A stretch of 64,000 nucleotides of DNA from Hordeum vulgare subsp. vulgare (lineage: Eukaryota; Streptophyta; Magnoliopsida; Poales; Poaceae), in assembly GCF_904849725.1 (NCBI RefSeq), contig NC_058520.1:535608083-535672082 (forward strand). The letters run 5' to 3'. The notes under the pieces are model-generated. The model saw only the letters and a program-made list of their open reading frames with translations, was not told the origin of the DNA and made no database searches. The translations under genes and the position numbers were made by a program. This document shows, in pieces, positions 46,089 through 58,018 of the stretch (its first letter is position 1; every line of letters starts with the position of its first letter).

Positions 46089-47885
46089 TCATGCATATTC
46101 ATCAGTAACATTTGTGTTTTCCTCAAGTGAGGAAATAGACACAACAGGTGCAGTTGAAGAATTTGTAGCAATGGTAGCATTTGATGATTCTGGTGAGGAA
46201 TTAGCAGTTCCGCGTTCAATGCATTTAAGACATGGAGGAATAAATTCAACTTGACTAGCGCTGATCTGTTGAGCTAGTAATGAATCATTTTCCATACGAA
46301 GATCATCATGAGACATCCTCAGCTTCTCAAGATCAAGCTTCCTTTGAAGAAATTCATAGGAAAGCTTCTCATGATCAGTGAGGAGTGTATCATAACGATC
46401 CTGAAGATTATCAAATCTAGACTGAAGACTTTTCATGTCATCAGTGAGGATTTGGGTAAGGTTCATTTCATCATTCAACAGATCATCACTCTTGTCTAGC
46501 AGTTTCTGAAGCCTTTCCAGAGCAGTTTGTTGTTTAGTGGCAATGATAGCAAGTTTACTGTAACTGGGTTTCTTATAATCATTAGGTTCACAGTCACTTG
46601 AATCAGAGGAGGAGGCATTATTTGATACCTTTGAACCTTTTGCCATGAAGCAATAGGTTGGAGCGATGTCATCAGCATAGTCATCAGTATGGATGGTGCA
46701 ATCATTTTCTTCAAGATTGAAGATTGACTTGCTGACGAAAGTGGTTGCTAGTGCAAGACTAGCCTGTCCTGATTCTGAGTCTTCATCAGAACCCTCTTCT
46801 TCATCACATTCCTCTGATTTTGCCTTGGAGTCCATTTCCTTGCCAATAAGTGCCCGAGCCTTTCTGAAACTGGTCTTCTTGTGCGATGAGGGCTTTGAAG
46901 ATGAGGATTTTGAAGATTTCTTCTTCTTCTTCGAGTCATCAGAACTGTCATCCTTGTATTTCTTCTTCTTTGATTCCTTTCCCCAACGGGGACAATCAGC
47001 AATGTAATGACCTGATTTCTTGCACTTGTGACAGGTTCGTTTCTTGTAGTCCTCAGATGCAGATTCTGATTTCCTCATGTCTCTTCTTGAAGATTTACCG
47101 AACTGGCCTCGTCGTGTAAATCTCTGGAATTTCCTCACAAGCATTGCAAGCTCCTGTCCAAATTCTTCAGGGTCACAAATGCTGTCATCTGTGTCTTCGT
47201 CTTCAGATGAGGAAATTGCTCTAGCCTTCAGTGCACGTGGTCTGGAATAGCTTGGTCCATATAGATCTCTCTTTTCTTCTAGCTGGAGTTCATGAGTATT
47301 TAGCCTTTCTAGTATATCAGTTGGATCAAGCATCTTGTAATCTGGTCTCTCTTGAATCATCAGAACTAAAGTATCAAATGAAGAATCCAAAGATCTCAGC
47401 AGTTTCTTCACAACTTCGTGATCAGTGATGTCTCGAGATCCCAGTGCTTGCAGTTCATTTGATATGTCAGTGAGGCGATCAAAGGTGTCTTGGCAGCTTT
47501 CATTGTCATGTCTCTTGAAGCGATTGAAGAGATTGCGAAGAATATCAACACGAGAGTCACGTTGGGTTGATACTCCTTCATTTACCTTGCACAGTCTCTC
47601 CCAGATCAGTGTTGCAGAGCCTAAGGCACTTACTCTTCCAAACTGACCAGGGCTCAGATGACCACAGATGATGTTCTTCGCTTGAGAACCGAGTTGCTTG
47701 AATTTCTTCACATCAGCTGCAGTGACACTGGCAGAAATGATGGGGACACCATTTTCCACAGTATACCAGAGATCATTGTCAATAGCTTGTAGATGCATTT
47801 GCATTTTGTTCTTCCAGAAGGGAAAGTTCTTTCCCTCGTAGGTAGGACATGCTGAAGTCACCTTAAACATGCCTGCAGTCGACAT
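46089..47885 (-). CDS. gag: Copy 1 Gag, 598 residues, intact up to TGA
   Basis: Capsid-type structural protein that packages the element RNA. ATG at 47885, 54 nt after the primer site. The Copia gag region (UBN2 type) spans about residues 20-210, with the pattern FPFWKNKMQMHLQ and LLRSLDSSFDTLV. The zinc knuckle CHKCKKSGHYIADC has Cys285, Cys288, His293 and Cys298. Acidic and Lys/Ser-rich stretches follow, then a strong coiled-coil candidate at about residues 455-560. The 598-residue frame is uninterrupted. A single TGA separates it from 244 further residues in the same frame. Sirevirus Gags are long and typically have such C-terminal extensions, so the TGA may be a lesion or a programmed stop. 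Confidence 0.85.
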   Translation of the reverse strand: MSTAGMFKVTSACPTYEGKNFPFWKNKMQMHLQAIDNDLWYTVENGVPIISASVTAADVKKFKQLGSQAKNIICGHLSPGQFGRVSALGSATLIWERLCKVNEGVSTQRDSRVDILRNLFNRFKRHDNESCQDTFDRLTDISNELQALGSRDITDHEVVKKLLRSLDSSFDTLVLMIQERPDYKMLDPTDILERLNTHELQLEEKRDLYGPSYSRPRALKARAISSSEDEDTDDSICDPEEFGQELAMLVRKFQRFTRRGQFGKSSRRDMRKSESASEDYKKRTCHKCKKSGHYIADCPRWGKESKKKKYKDDSSDDSKKKKKSSKSSSSKPSSHKKTSFRKARALIGKEMDSKAKSEECDEEEGSDEDSESGQASLALATTFVSKSIFNLEENDCTIHTDDYADDIAPTYCFMAKGSKVSNNASSSDSSDCEPNDYKKPSYSKLAIIATKQQTALERLQKLLDKSDDLLNDEMNLTQILTDDMKSLQSRFDNLQDRYDTLLTDHEKLSYEFLQRKLDLEKLRMSHDDLRMENDSLLAQQISASQVEFIPPCLKCIERGTANSSPESSNATIATNSSTAPVVSISSLEENTNVTDEYA

Positions 47886-47938
47886 AACTAAAACTCCAGG
47901 TGGTTAAACCAAAATCACACAGAACAAGGGAGTACCTT

Positions 47939-47950
47939 GCTCTGATACCA
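47939..47950 (-). other. Copy 1 primer binding site (initiator Met-tRNA)
   Basis: TGGTATCAGAGC on the minus strand, two bases inside the 5' LTR boundary. Confidence 0.9.
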
Positions 47951-47952
47951 AT

Positions 47953-49368
47953 TGAAAGTGCGTTATATCGACTAGAGGGGGGTGAATAGGAGATTTTTAG
48001 AATTTCATCGCTGAGGAAATTCCTTTTGAGGAAATTCCTCACTGATGACTAACTTACAGCGGAAACAGTTACGGATCAGACGTGCAAACTTTCACAATAG
48101 CAGTATTACAGGGTGAAAAATGTGAAAAACAGATTGCACAGTAAGCAGGCACGCAGAATACAGATGATGATTAACTCAAGTGAAGAATTTGGGGTTGAGG
48201 AAATTCAGAGAAAGTCTTCAGCAAATTCTTCAAACAGTCACAGTGATAGTCATCAACACATAATACAGAGAAGGTAAAGAGTTGAGGAATTAGAACCCGA
48301 TTCTTGGTGAAGACTGTTGTTGATGACCCAGTTCCAACTTTTGTGACAGTTGTACATCTGGTTTGGAGCGGCTTGGTATTGAAACCAAAGGACACCCAGT
48401 CTCGGGACACACAGTCCCTACCGTATTCTCCTTGAGCTAAGGACACACAGTCCTCGCCCAACACTCGTGGTTAGTCTTCAGGGCAGACTTCCAAACCCTC
48501 ACAAACTCGGTCACCCGGCGATCCACAATTGACTGCTGGATTGCTCTAGACCATGACGCCTAACCGTCTGGAGGATGCACAGTCCTCAAAGGTAAAAGGC
48601 TTCAGTCCCACACAGGAACAACTTCTTCAGTGATGCTCAATCACTAGGTTTGGTTTGTGGTTTCGGTGGGTGGTGTATTTCCTCACTGATGATTTACTCT
48701 CGAAGGCTCTGAGGAATTTGGGTTGCTCTTATGACAAGTGTCAGTTTCTAACGGACCAGCCAACCAGCTAGTGGTTGTGGGGGGTGGCTATTTATAGCCT
48801 GGGAGCATCCCGACATGATTTGACACTAATGCCCTTAAATAATATGACCGTTGGAGTGGATAAGACCAGTGACTTGGCGTGGTTATCGAAACGGTCGGGA
48901 CCCTCAACTGTGAGAGTCCTCATGTCACTCATATTCCTCACTTGAGGCTTTTGGTAGGATTTGGCTTGGGTTGAGCATCATGAGGAAATGCATTCCATAG
49001 TGTTACTTTGACCCCCTTTAACAGTACGGTGTTCCTATTCATCAAATGCGAAGAAAGTAAAACAGAAAACGTAAATCTTCACGCTTCAATTTCTTCAGAA
49101 CGATTTTCTTCAGGAACCACCGATCTTCTTAATATCAATATCTTCATGAGGAATATCAATTTCATCGCAGATTTCTCGCGATTCATTTCTTCAGCTCGAG
49201 ACCAAATTCTTCAACTGAAGACATATATTTTTAGGGGTCGATATTCTTCAAATATCTCAAACTCCTCAATGACTTATAGATCCTGTGTACACTTATAAAC
49301 ACATTAGATACTTAACCTATAAGTCTTCAAACCACCAAAATCACTAAGGGGCACTAGATGGACTTACA
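47953..49368 (-). repeat. Copy 1, 5' LTR (1,416 bp)
   Basis: Nearly identical to 35009-36428. TATA box at 48788-48797 on the minus strand. One terminal base differs (GTCCATC versus GTGCATC near the start). Confidence 0.9.
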
Positions 49369-49373
49369 ATAGT

Positions 49374-49579
49374 TGATATGATTAGCATGGAGATGCTCAC
49401 CATTGATGACTAGTCCGTCTCATGTGATGATCGGACACAGGCTAGTCGACGTGGATCATGTAACACTTGGATGACTAGAGGGATGTCGATCTAAGTGGGA
49501 GTTCATTAGTAATTTGATTAGATGAACTTAATTATCATGAACTTAGTCTAAAATTGTCTTTACAAATATTGTAGATCCA
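49374..49579 (+). other. Leader of the Angela-type element (second part)
   Basis: Resumes with TGATATGATTAGCATGGAGA and leads into gag at 49580. ATAGT at 49369-49373 is the right target duplication of copy 1. Confidence 0.8.
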
Positions 49580-52003
49580 ATGGCCAACGAAATGTCTCAT
49601 TCAACTTCAACGCGTTCCTAGAGAAAACCAAGCTGAAAGATGATGGGAGCAACTATGCGGATTGCGCTCGTAACTTAAAGCTCATCCTCACTGCTTCCAT
49701 GAAGGCATATGTCCTTAATGCACCGCTAGGTGATCCTCCCGTTCCCGCGGAAACCCAGGACATTAGGATCGCCTGGCAGTCGCGGAGTGATGACTACTCT
49801 CTGGTTTAGTGTGGCATGCTTTACAGTTTGGAACCGGTGCTCCAAAGGCGTTTTGAGCTACACGGAGCATATGAGATGTTCTAGGAGCTTAAACTAATTT
49901 TTCAAGCTCATGCCAGGGTCGAGAGATATGAAGTCTTCGACAAGTTCTTTAGCTGTAAGATGGAGAAGAATGGTTCTGTCAGTGAGCACATACTCATATG
50001 TGTGGGTTGCACAACCACTTGACTTAGCTGGGAGTTGAATTTTCGGATGATGCGTTAATTGACAGAATCCTCCAGTCGCTTCCACCTAGCTATAAAGGCT
50101 TTGTGATGAATTACAACATGTAAGTGATGGAAAAAACCATTCCCGAGTTGTACTCGATGCTGAAATCAGCGGAGGTAGAAATCAAGAAAGAACATCAAGT
50201 GTTGATGGTGAATAAGACCACCAGTTTCAAGAAAGGCAAGGGTAAAAAGAACTTCAAGAAAGACGAAAAAATAGTTGCCGTGCCCGGTAAACCAACTACC
50301 GGGAAGAAGCCAAAGAAAGTACCCAAGCCCGAGACTGAGTGCTATTATTGCAAGGGAACCGGTCACTCGAAGAGGAATTGCCCTAAGTACTTAGCGGACA
50401 AGAAGGCTGGCAACGTCAAAGGTATATGTGATATACTTGTTATTGATGTGTACCTTATCAGTCCTCGTAGTAGCTCTTGGGTATTTGATACCGGTGTTGT
50501 TGCTCACATTTGCAACTCTAAGCAGGAACTGCGAAACAAGTGTAGGCCGGCTAAGGACGAGGTGACGATGCGCGTCGGGAATGGTTCCAAGGTCGATGTG
50601 ATCGCCGTCGGCACGCTACCTCTGCATCTACCTTCGGGATTAGTTTTAAACCTTAATAATTGTTATTTAGTACCAGCTTTGAGCATGAACATTGTATCGG
50701 GATCTCGGTTGATGCAAGATGGCTACTCATTTAAATATGAGAATAATGGTTGTTCTATTTATATGAGTGGTATGTTTTATGGTCATGCCCCGCTGGTCAA
50801 TGGTTTAATCTTAATGAATATCGATCGTGATGTTACACATATTCATAGTGTGAGTAACAAAAGATGTAAAGTTGATAATGATAGTCCCACATACTTGTGG
50901 CACTGCCGCCCTGGTCATATTGGTGTCAAGCGCATGAAGAAACTCTATACAGATGGACTTTTGGAGTCTCTTGATTTTGAATCATTTGACACATGCGAAC
51001 AGTGCCCCATGGGCAAGATGACCAAGACTCCATTCTCCGGAACAATGGAGCGAGCAGCCAACTTATTGGAAATAATACATACCGATGTATGCGGTCCAAT
51101 GAGCGTTGAGGCTCGCGGTGGCTATTGTTATGTTCTCACCCTCACCGATGATTGAAGCAAATATGGGTATGTCTACTTAATGAAGCACAAGTCTAAAACC
51201 TTTGAAAGGTTCAAGGAATTTCAGAGTGAAGTGGAGAATCAACGTGACAAGAAAATAAAGTTCTTACGATCTGATCATGGAGGAGAATATTTGAGTCATG
51301 AGTTTGGCACGCACCTAAGGAAATGTGGAATTGTTTCACAACTCACGCCGCCTTGCACACCGCAGTGTAACAGTGTGTCTGAACAATGTAATCACACTCT
51401 ATTGGATATGGTACGATCTATGGTGTCACTTACTGGTTTACTGCTATCATTTTGGGGATATGCATTGGAAACTGCCGCATTCACTTTAAATAGGGCACCG
51501 TCTAAATCTACGGAGACGACACCGTATGAATTATGGTTTGGCAAGAAACCTAAGCTGTCATTTCTGAAAGTTTGGGGCTGCGATGCTTATGTGAAAGTGG
51601 AAAAATGCATCTTCATAGGATACCCTATGGAAACTATTTGGTATACCTTCTATCTTAGGTCCGAGGGCAAAATCTTTGTTGCCAAGAACGTATCCTTTCT
51701 AGAGAAAGAGTTTCTCTCGAAAGAAGTAAGTGGGAGTAAAATAGAACTTGATGAGGTAATTGTACCTACTCTCGAACCAGAGAGTAACGGAGCACAAGAA
51801 AATGTTTCTGAGGTGCGTTCACCGGCTAGAGAAGAAGTTCATGATGATGATCATGAAACTTCACACCAAGTTGGTTTTGAACCTCGAAAGTCTACAAGGA
51901 CACGTTCCGCACCAGAGTGGTACGACAATCCTGTCATGGAAATCATGTTGTTGGACAATAGTCAACCTTCGAACTATGAAGAAGCAATGACGGGCCCGGA
52001 TTC
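49580..52003 (+). pseudogene. Angela-type gag-pol, decayed, cut after integrase
   Basis: Gag would start at ATG 49580 but meets TAG at codon 14 and further stops before 50124. From 50124 to 51155 an open stretch contains the zinc knuckle CYYCKGTGHSKRNC, the protease motif WVFDTGVVAHIC, and the pre-integrase/integrase N-part with HTDVCGP. After a TGA near 51152 the integrase continues from 51180: RSDHGGEY and a SEQCNHTLLDMVRSM block supply the other acidic positions. A short in-frame gap (about a dozen residues) lies after KVWGCDAYVK. The C-terminal linker runs to 52003 where copy 2 is inserted, so reverse transcriptase and RNase H are displaced beyond the window. Not functional. Confidence 0.88.
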
Positions 52004-53404
52004 TGAAAGTGCATTATATCGACTAGAGGGGGGGTGAATAGGAGATTTTTAGAATTTCATCACTGAGGAAATTCCTCACTGATGACTAACTTACAGCAAA
52101 AACAGTAAAGGATCAGAAGTGCAAAGTTTCACAACAGCAGTTTTTCAGAGTGAAGAATGTGAAAACAGATTGCACAATGAGCAGGCACGCAGAATACACA
52201 TGAGGATTAACTAACGTGGGGAATTTGGGGTTGAGGAAATTCAGAGAAAGTCTTCAACAAATTCTTCAAACAGTCGCAGTGAAAATCATCAACACATAAT
52301 ACGAGGAAAGTAAGGAGTTGAGGAATTAGAACCCGTTTCTCAGAGAAGACAGTCGTTGATGACCCAGTTCCAACTGCTGTGACAGTCGTACATCTGGTTT
52401 GGAGCGGCTTGGTATTGAAACCAAAGGACACCCATTCCCGGGACACACAGCCCCTACCGTATTCTCCTTGAGCTAAGGACACACAGTCCTCGCCCAACAC
52501 TCGTGGTAAGTCTTCAGGGTAGACTTCCAAACCCTCACAAACTTGGTCACCAGGCGATCCACAATTGAGTGCTGGAAAGCTCTAGACCATGACGCCTAAC
52601 CGTCTGGAGGATGCACAATCCTCAAAGGTAAAAGGCTTCAGTCCCACACAGGAACAACTTCTTTAGTGATGCTCAATCACTAGGTTTGGTTTGTGGTTTC
52701 GGTGGGTGGTGTATTTCCTCACTGATGAATTACTCTCGAAGGCTGTGAGGAATTTGGGTTGCTCTTATGACAAGTGTCAGTTTCTAACGGAGCAGCCAAC
52801 CCGCTAGTGGTTGTGGGGGGTGGCTATTTATAGTCTGGGAGCATCCCGACATGATTTGACACTAATGCCCTTAACTAATATGACTGTTGGACTGGATAAG
52901 ACCAGTGACTTGGCGTGGCTATCGAAACGGTCGGAACCCTCAACTGTGAGAGTCCTCATGTCACTCATATTCCTCACTTGAGGCTTCTGGTAGGATTAGG
53001 CTTGGGTTGAGCATCATGAGGAAATTCATTCCATAGTGTAACTTCGACCCCCTTTAATAGTACGGTGTTCCTATTACTCAAATGCGAAGAAAGTAGAACA
53101 AAAAGTGTAAATCTTCATGCTTCAAATTCTTCAGAATGATTTTCTTCAGGAACCACCGGACTTCTCAATATCAGTATCTTCATGAGGAATATCAATTTCA
53201 TCGCAGATTCCTCGCGATTCATTTCTTCAGCTTCAGACTAATTTCTTCAACTGAAGACATATATTTTTAGGGGTCGATATTCTTCAAATATCTCAAACTC
53301 CTCAATGACTTATAGATCCTGTGTACACTCATAAACACATTAGATACTTAACCTATAAGTCTTCAAACCACCAAAATCACTAAGGGGCACTAGATGCACT
53401 TACA
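52004..53404 (-). repeat. Copy 2, 3' LTR (1,401 bp)
   Basis: Ends match copy 1. It lacks one copy of a short direct repeat (GAGGAAATTCC) near 52062-52078 that is present in the right LTR at 63085-63115. Confidence 0.9.
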
Positions 53405-53418
53405 ATCTCCCCCTTTTT
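53405..53418 (-). other. Copy 2 polypurine tract
   Basis: AAAAAGGGGGAGAT on the minus strand next to the 3' LTR, as in copy 1. Confidence 0.85.
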
Positions 53419-53929
53419 GGTGGGTGATGACAATTAGGTTAAGTCTTCAACAGGGATAAAAAATATGAAGTGTAAATACTCATTTGAGGAATTTGAAATC
53501 AAGATTCAGAGAGACTCTCCCTGAAGATGTGCATATCTTGAGGATTTTGCTTTTTACAGCAAATGCACATTGATGATTTATATCATGGAGATCTCCCCCT
53601 GAGTCTTGTAAATTATGGATACAAGTAACATATCATATGAAGAATATGAAGATGCATGATGACAAATGGTATCTAACAAATTCCAACATGCGTGCATTAA
53701 AACTTGAGGAATAAGCATGCGAAGAAAAACGTTCAAAAGCGTCAGAGTACCATCGGGCTTAAGTTACAACTCATTACATAAAAACTTCAGAAGAGCCAAG
53801 AGTTTGTAACTTAAATATAGTTCATAAGCCCCAAAAATATCCCGCCTTGAAGACTAACTCTCAAGTTTTTCCCCCTTTGTCATCAAGTGACAAAAAGGGA
53901 CAAACTAAGGACTAACGCCCGTGAAGACT

Positions 53930-56900
53930 TCATTTCTTGGCGGTTGAGGAAGAGCCGTGATGCTTCTTGGGAGTAGTCTTCTTCCTTGGACTGGTGGCAG
54001 TGTCGAGTTGTTCTTCATCAGTCTCAGCAGTGCGAAATGAAGAAAAGGAGATGTCTTCAAGGTCTGGCACTGGAATGGGCCTGAACTTCTGCTTGGGAGG
54101 CCATGACCATTCAAAGTCTCGCTCAAAGTCCATTTCTTCAAGCTCAGTCTGAGTCTTCAGATGTGCAAGTGTAGCCCAGGTGCGATCGAAAACCTCATGC
54201 AGATAGTGATGGTTGAGCTTCACAGAGTTCTGTGTTTCAGTGAGGGTTTTCACAATGGCACCAAACTGGCGTTTGACCCATTTGTGGTTGCGATCCACCT
54301 TCTGGTGAAGACTGAGGAGGAGCTCTCTGGTATTCAACACTCGAGGAGGAACGGGGCTTGCTGGACGAGTCTCAGTATCATCCCATGAAGAATAAGCTTC
54401 TGGCTCTCTGAACTGGCCATCAAGAGCCTACTCCTTCTTCAATCACAGATTTGCCTTTTCCTTCAATGGACTCGAAAGTCTTCTTGTTGACCCGGATAGG
54501 AGGCATATAACCCATGTGGTTTTGGAAATCAGCGTGGAAGTTGATGCCTGTCCTTGTCCTGATGAATCTCATGATCCATGGAGCATATATCTTGTGATCA
54601 AAAGGACACATAGCATTGTCGGACAAAGTCCTCAAGAAGAAATCATGGATGTTGATAGGAATACCATGAATGATGTTGAAGAGGATATTCTTCATGAGGC
54701 CTACAACATCTTCTTCATCGTCACGGCCTTTGGTCGGCGCGAGCACATTGCAGAGGATTCTGTAGACAGACCTGGGTGTGTACTTGAGCTCGTGGACGAG
54801 GAAGGTTGTTCTCGGAGATTTTCCTTCAGCCAAAGGCTTCATGAGGACTTCCATCATTCCATTAGGCAGCTCACACTCGCCATAAAGCTTCACAGCCTCA
54901 TCTGAGGGAATTGGTATGGGCAGTTCTCCGAGGAGTTCAGTAGCAGGAGCCTTGTAGTGAGTGTTTTGGGACATCCAATCAAACACCCATGTGTTAATGT
55001 CTTCAGGGTTGCCAGATATGTGAAGATTGTCATAGAAATGAAGAATTAACTCGCTGTTCCAGTCAGATATGTCGGAGCACGTTGGGAGTAAACCTGCATC
55101 ATGGAGGACACTGAGGACTGGCTCCAGGCACGGTATTGCTTCAAGCTCAACATGAGGAATATGCCTTTGCTGGAATATCTTGTTTCGTCCACAGAGCACA
55201 GAGGCATAGTAGTTCATCTGAGTCCTAGTCCAAAACTTCAGATGCCTCATTTGAGGCTTGTCATAGGGGTTCTCTCCGATGAAGTACATGCGTTCTTCAA
55301 AGAAATTTTCCTTTTGAAACTTTGGACGCTTGGAGAATGGCTGATGCTGAACTGGCTGAAGATTTTGCTGAGGAATAGGAGGGGAGACAACAATGGTAGT
55401 CTCTGTGTTGAGCACGACAAATGCATTTTCTTGTTCAGGTGCATTTTCCTCAGCATTTTCTTCAGGGTGAGGAATTTCAGCAGCTGGTACTTCAGGCTGA
55501 GGAGATGGTGCTTGCTGGGCGTCAGGCTGAGGAGCTTGCTTTGGCTGTGCTTCAGGCTGAGGAACTTCTTCTTCTTGCTCAGTGGGAGGAGTTGGATCAG
55601 CCTGTTCCTCATCTTGAGGATTTTGCTCAGAGTGATGAATTTCATCAGCTTGAGGATTTTCAGTTTGCATTTCCTTAGCTGGCTTGATGGCAGTGGCAGT
55701 TTCATCAGCTGGTGCAGCTGATGTTTGAACATTGTCCTTTTGAGGAACGACAGGTTGAGAATTGTTGTCTATCTGAATTTCCTCATCAGTGTGTTCCTCA
55801 GGGGTGACATCTTTCATTTCCTCATCTGCCTTTTTCGCTGGATCATCAATGATGACCATTGCACAGGAAGGAGCGACATTCAAGGGCACAGGGTCCAGAG
55901 GAGCAGATTCTTCAAGTGCTTTGAGGCGCTTTGCCTCAGTTTCTTCTTCTGCTGAGGAGGCCTTTCTCTTTTTGGCTTCCTTCTCAGCAGCCCTGGTTTT
56001 CTTCACGTCTGATGCAGACGTAATCATCTTCTTCACCTTTGAAGCTTTTGGTGAAGGGGTTCTCTCTACAGATTCTTCAGCTGGTATTGAGGAACCAGCT
56101 GGAACAGAGTCATCGGCTTGCTTTGATGAAGCAGCTGGATCAGGAGCAGTCTCATCAGCTGCAGCAAATTCATCAGCTGGAGTTTCCATGATGATTTCTT
56201 CAATAGCCGGTTCATCAACACGGCGCTCTTGGTGTACTTCCTCAGCTTGAGGAGTTTCCTCATCATGAGGAGATTCATGTGCTGGCTCCTCAATCAAGGG
56301 CTGAGGAGTTGGTGCTGGGGGTGCGGTTCTCTTATTGTAGTCATCAACAACACTAGTGGCCAGCTTTATGAAATTGCTCTTGAGGCTTTTATGATATGAC
56401 AGCTTGGCGTACTTGTCAGTCAATTTCTTCAGCTCTGCTTGTGTTGTCACCAGTGCATCAGGAGTCAATTTGAGGAGATTCTGCCTGCGGAATTTCTCCT
56501 TTTTAATCTTTGCAACTTTGGTCTGCCTGGCCTGCTGTTCTTTCCGCTTGGCTTCATTTATGAAAGTGGTCACCATGTGACTGATGCCAGGCGGAAGCTT
56601 CAAATCATCAATTGCAGTGTTTGGGTCCTCATACCAGATGTTGATGTAGTCAAGGAGGACCTTGTGGTCCATGGCCAGAGGAATGGCACTTCCTGATGCT
56701 TGAGCTACTCTTTCCTGCTTGTTACTGATGATGGCTTGCAGGGTTTCATCATCAAATTCATCACTTCCCTCTTATGCAGACGGGACGGTGATGATTCTGC
56801 TTGGGCTGGGCAGAGTTGCACGTTCAGCAGTTACCAAAGTCTTCGCAAGAGGTGTTGAAGACTTTGTCTTCGAGCTGGTTGCAGCTGGGAGTGAGGAGCT

Positions 56901-57545
56901 GGAGCTGGCAGTCGTAGGCTTCACGACTTGCTTCTGTACTGGTTTCTCTTGAGGCTTTGGAGGTGGAGCTGAGGATTTTGGAGCTGAGGAGATTGGTACT
57001 GAGGGCTTTGGCGCTGATGGTTTTGGTGTTGAAGGTTTTGGTACTGAGGGTTTTGTGACAGAAGCCTGTGCACAGTTCTCTTGAGGCTTTGGAGCCCTTG
57101 GCTTTGATGGCACAGACTGCATTTGAGAAATTTCTGAGCCAGAGGTTTCTGCGGCAGAGGAGGTAGCAGCAGCTGAGGATTCATTGAATTTCCTCACTGC
57201 AGCTTCTGCCTGCTTTTTGAGCTTAGCCAGATGCTTTTCCTTCTCATCTGGATAGTCATCAAGAGTCATGAGGCTTGAGGGATGTGCTACTTGATGATCC
57301 TCAAGTGGGGCCCTTCTGCCAGGAGGCTTCAGAGCGAATTTCTTTGCATATTTGGGAGTCACAAACCTGTACTCCTTCCATTCCTTCGCCCATCGGCATT
57401 CTATCTTCTACAGCCGTATCTTTCTCTTGGCCATTGTCTCATTTTCATCAGGCGTGCAATAGTCCAAGTAAATGTCCTTAGGGATATCCACAGCTGTGTT
57501 CTGCTCAAGTTTCTTTCCTCCCTTCTGTTTTCTGTCTTCCTCCAT
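53930..57545 (-). pseudogene. Copy 2 accessory ORF, two stops and a frameshift
   Basis: Starts at ATG 57545-57543 (MEEDRKQKGGKK), in the same place relative to the predicted intron as copy 1. Stops at 57408-57410 and 56772-56774. The longest open piece (56672-54420) has 750 codons and covers the LLDYINIWYEDPN block, the NLS-like KKTRAAEKEAKKRK, the acidic and Gln/Pro-rich middle and most of the C-terminal domain. A two-base loss near 54425-54435 shifts the frame; the tail continues in another frame to 53930. Copy 2 has extra PQPEAQP/PQPDAQQ-like repeats in the middle compared with copy 1, so this segment varies in length. No membrane segment seen. Confidence 0.8.
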
Positions 57546-57624
57546 TTCTTCAGTTGAGGATTTTGCTGATGAGTTTGAACTCTTGAGGATTCTGATGAGC
57601 CTTGAAGAGTTTCTTCCAGAAACG

Positions 57625-58018
57625 CTGCAAATGAGTTAATGTGATGAGAACCGAGAGATTCATCAACTGATATGTGTGTACCTGTGAACAGAGTATAGTT
57701 GCGAGGAATTTGGAGAGGTCATATGTGTTCTCAGATTTGAAGAAAATGAAAAAGTTTGACAGTTTGATGAATATAACCAGTGGTTGAGGAATTTGCCTAA
57801 GCATACTGTTCTTGGGTTCTAGAGTTGTACAGATCCGAAAATTCGCACAATTGAGGAATCTCGTGAAAATCTTAGATGCTTAGCATAGTTCATCAATGAT
57901 GTGGTGATAGGCAGTGTTTGAGGAATCAAGTGTGTATCGTATCTTGAGGAAAAACAGATTTCACATAGAAGATGTAAAATTTTAGATCTAACTTGCTGTA
58001 AAAATGGGATATATTTAC
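57625..58018 (-). other. Putative 5'UTR intron of the copy 2 accessory gene (394 nt)
   Basis: Donor ACG/GTAAATA at 58018 and acceptor CATTTGCAG/CG at 57625, matching copy 1 in position and length (393 nt). The acceptor and branch region are identical to copy 1. Confidence 0.55.

Larger units (their letters stand above)
35009..49368 (-). mobile_element. Sirevirus-like (Maximus-type) Copia retrotransposon, copy 1, complete, 14,360 bp
   Basis: Bounded by LTRs of 1,420 bp (35009-36428) and 1,416 bp (47953-49368), flanked by ATAGT on both sides (35004-35008, 49369-49373). On the minus strand: 5' LTR, Met-tRNA primer site, gag, pol in Copia order (protease, integrase, reverse transcriptase, RNase H), spacer with an internal promoter-like block, a large accessory ORF, polypurine tract, 3' LTR. 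The length, extra 3' ORF and repeated polypurine tracts fit Sireviruses. The LTRs differ at roughly 17 positions by eye (about 1.2%), implying a recent insertion. Confidence 0.9.
32208..52003 (+). mobile_element. Angela/BARE/WIS-type Copia element, host of two nested insertions
   Basis: It begins with a full 1,738-bp LTR, then primer site and leader. It is interrupted at 35008/49369 by Sirevirus-like copy 1, resumes at 49374 with leader, gag and pol through integrase, and is interrupted again at 52003/52004 by copy 2. The rest of pol and the 3' LTR lie outside the window. Multiple stops show it is dead. The left target duplication would be AGTCA (32203-32207); the right is not visible. Confidence 0.9.
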
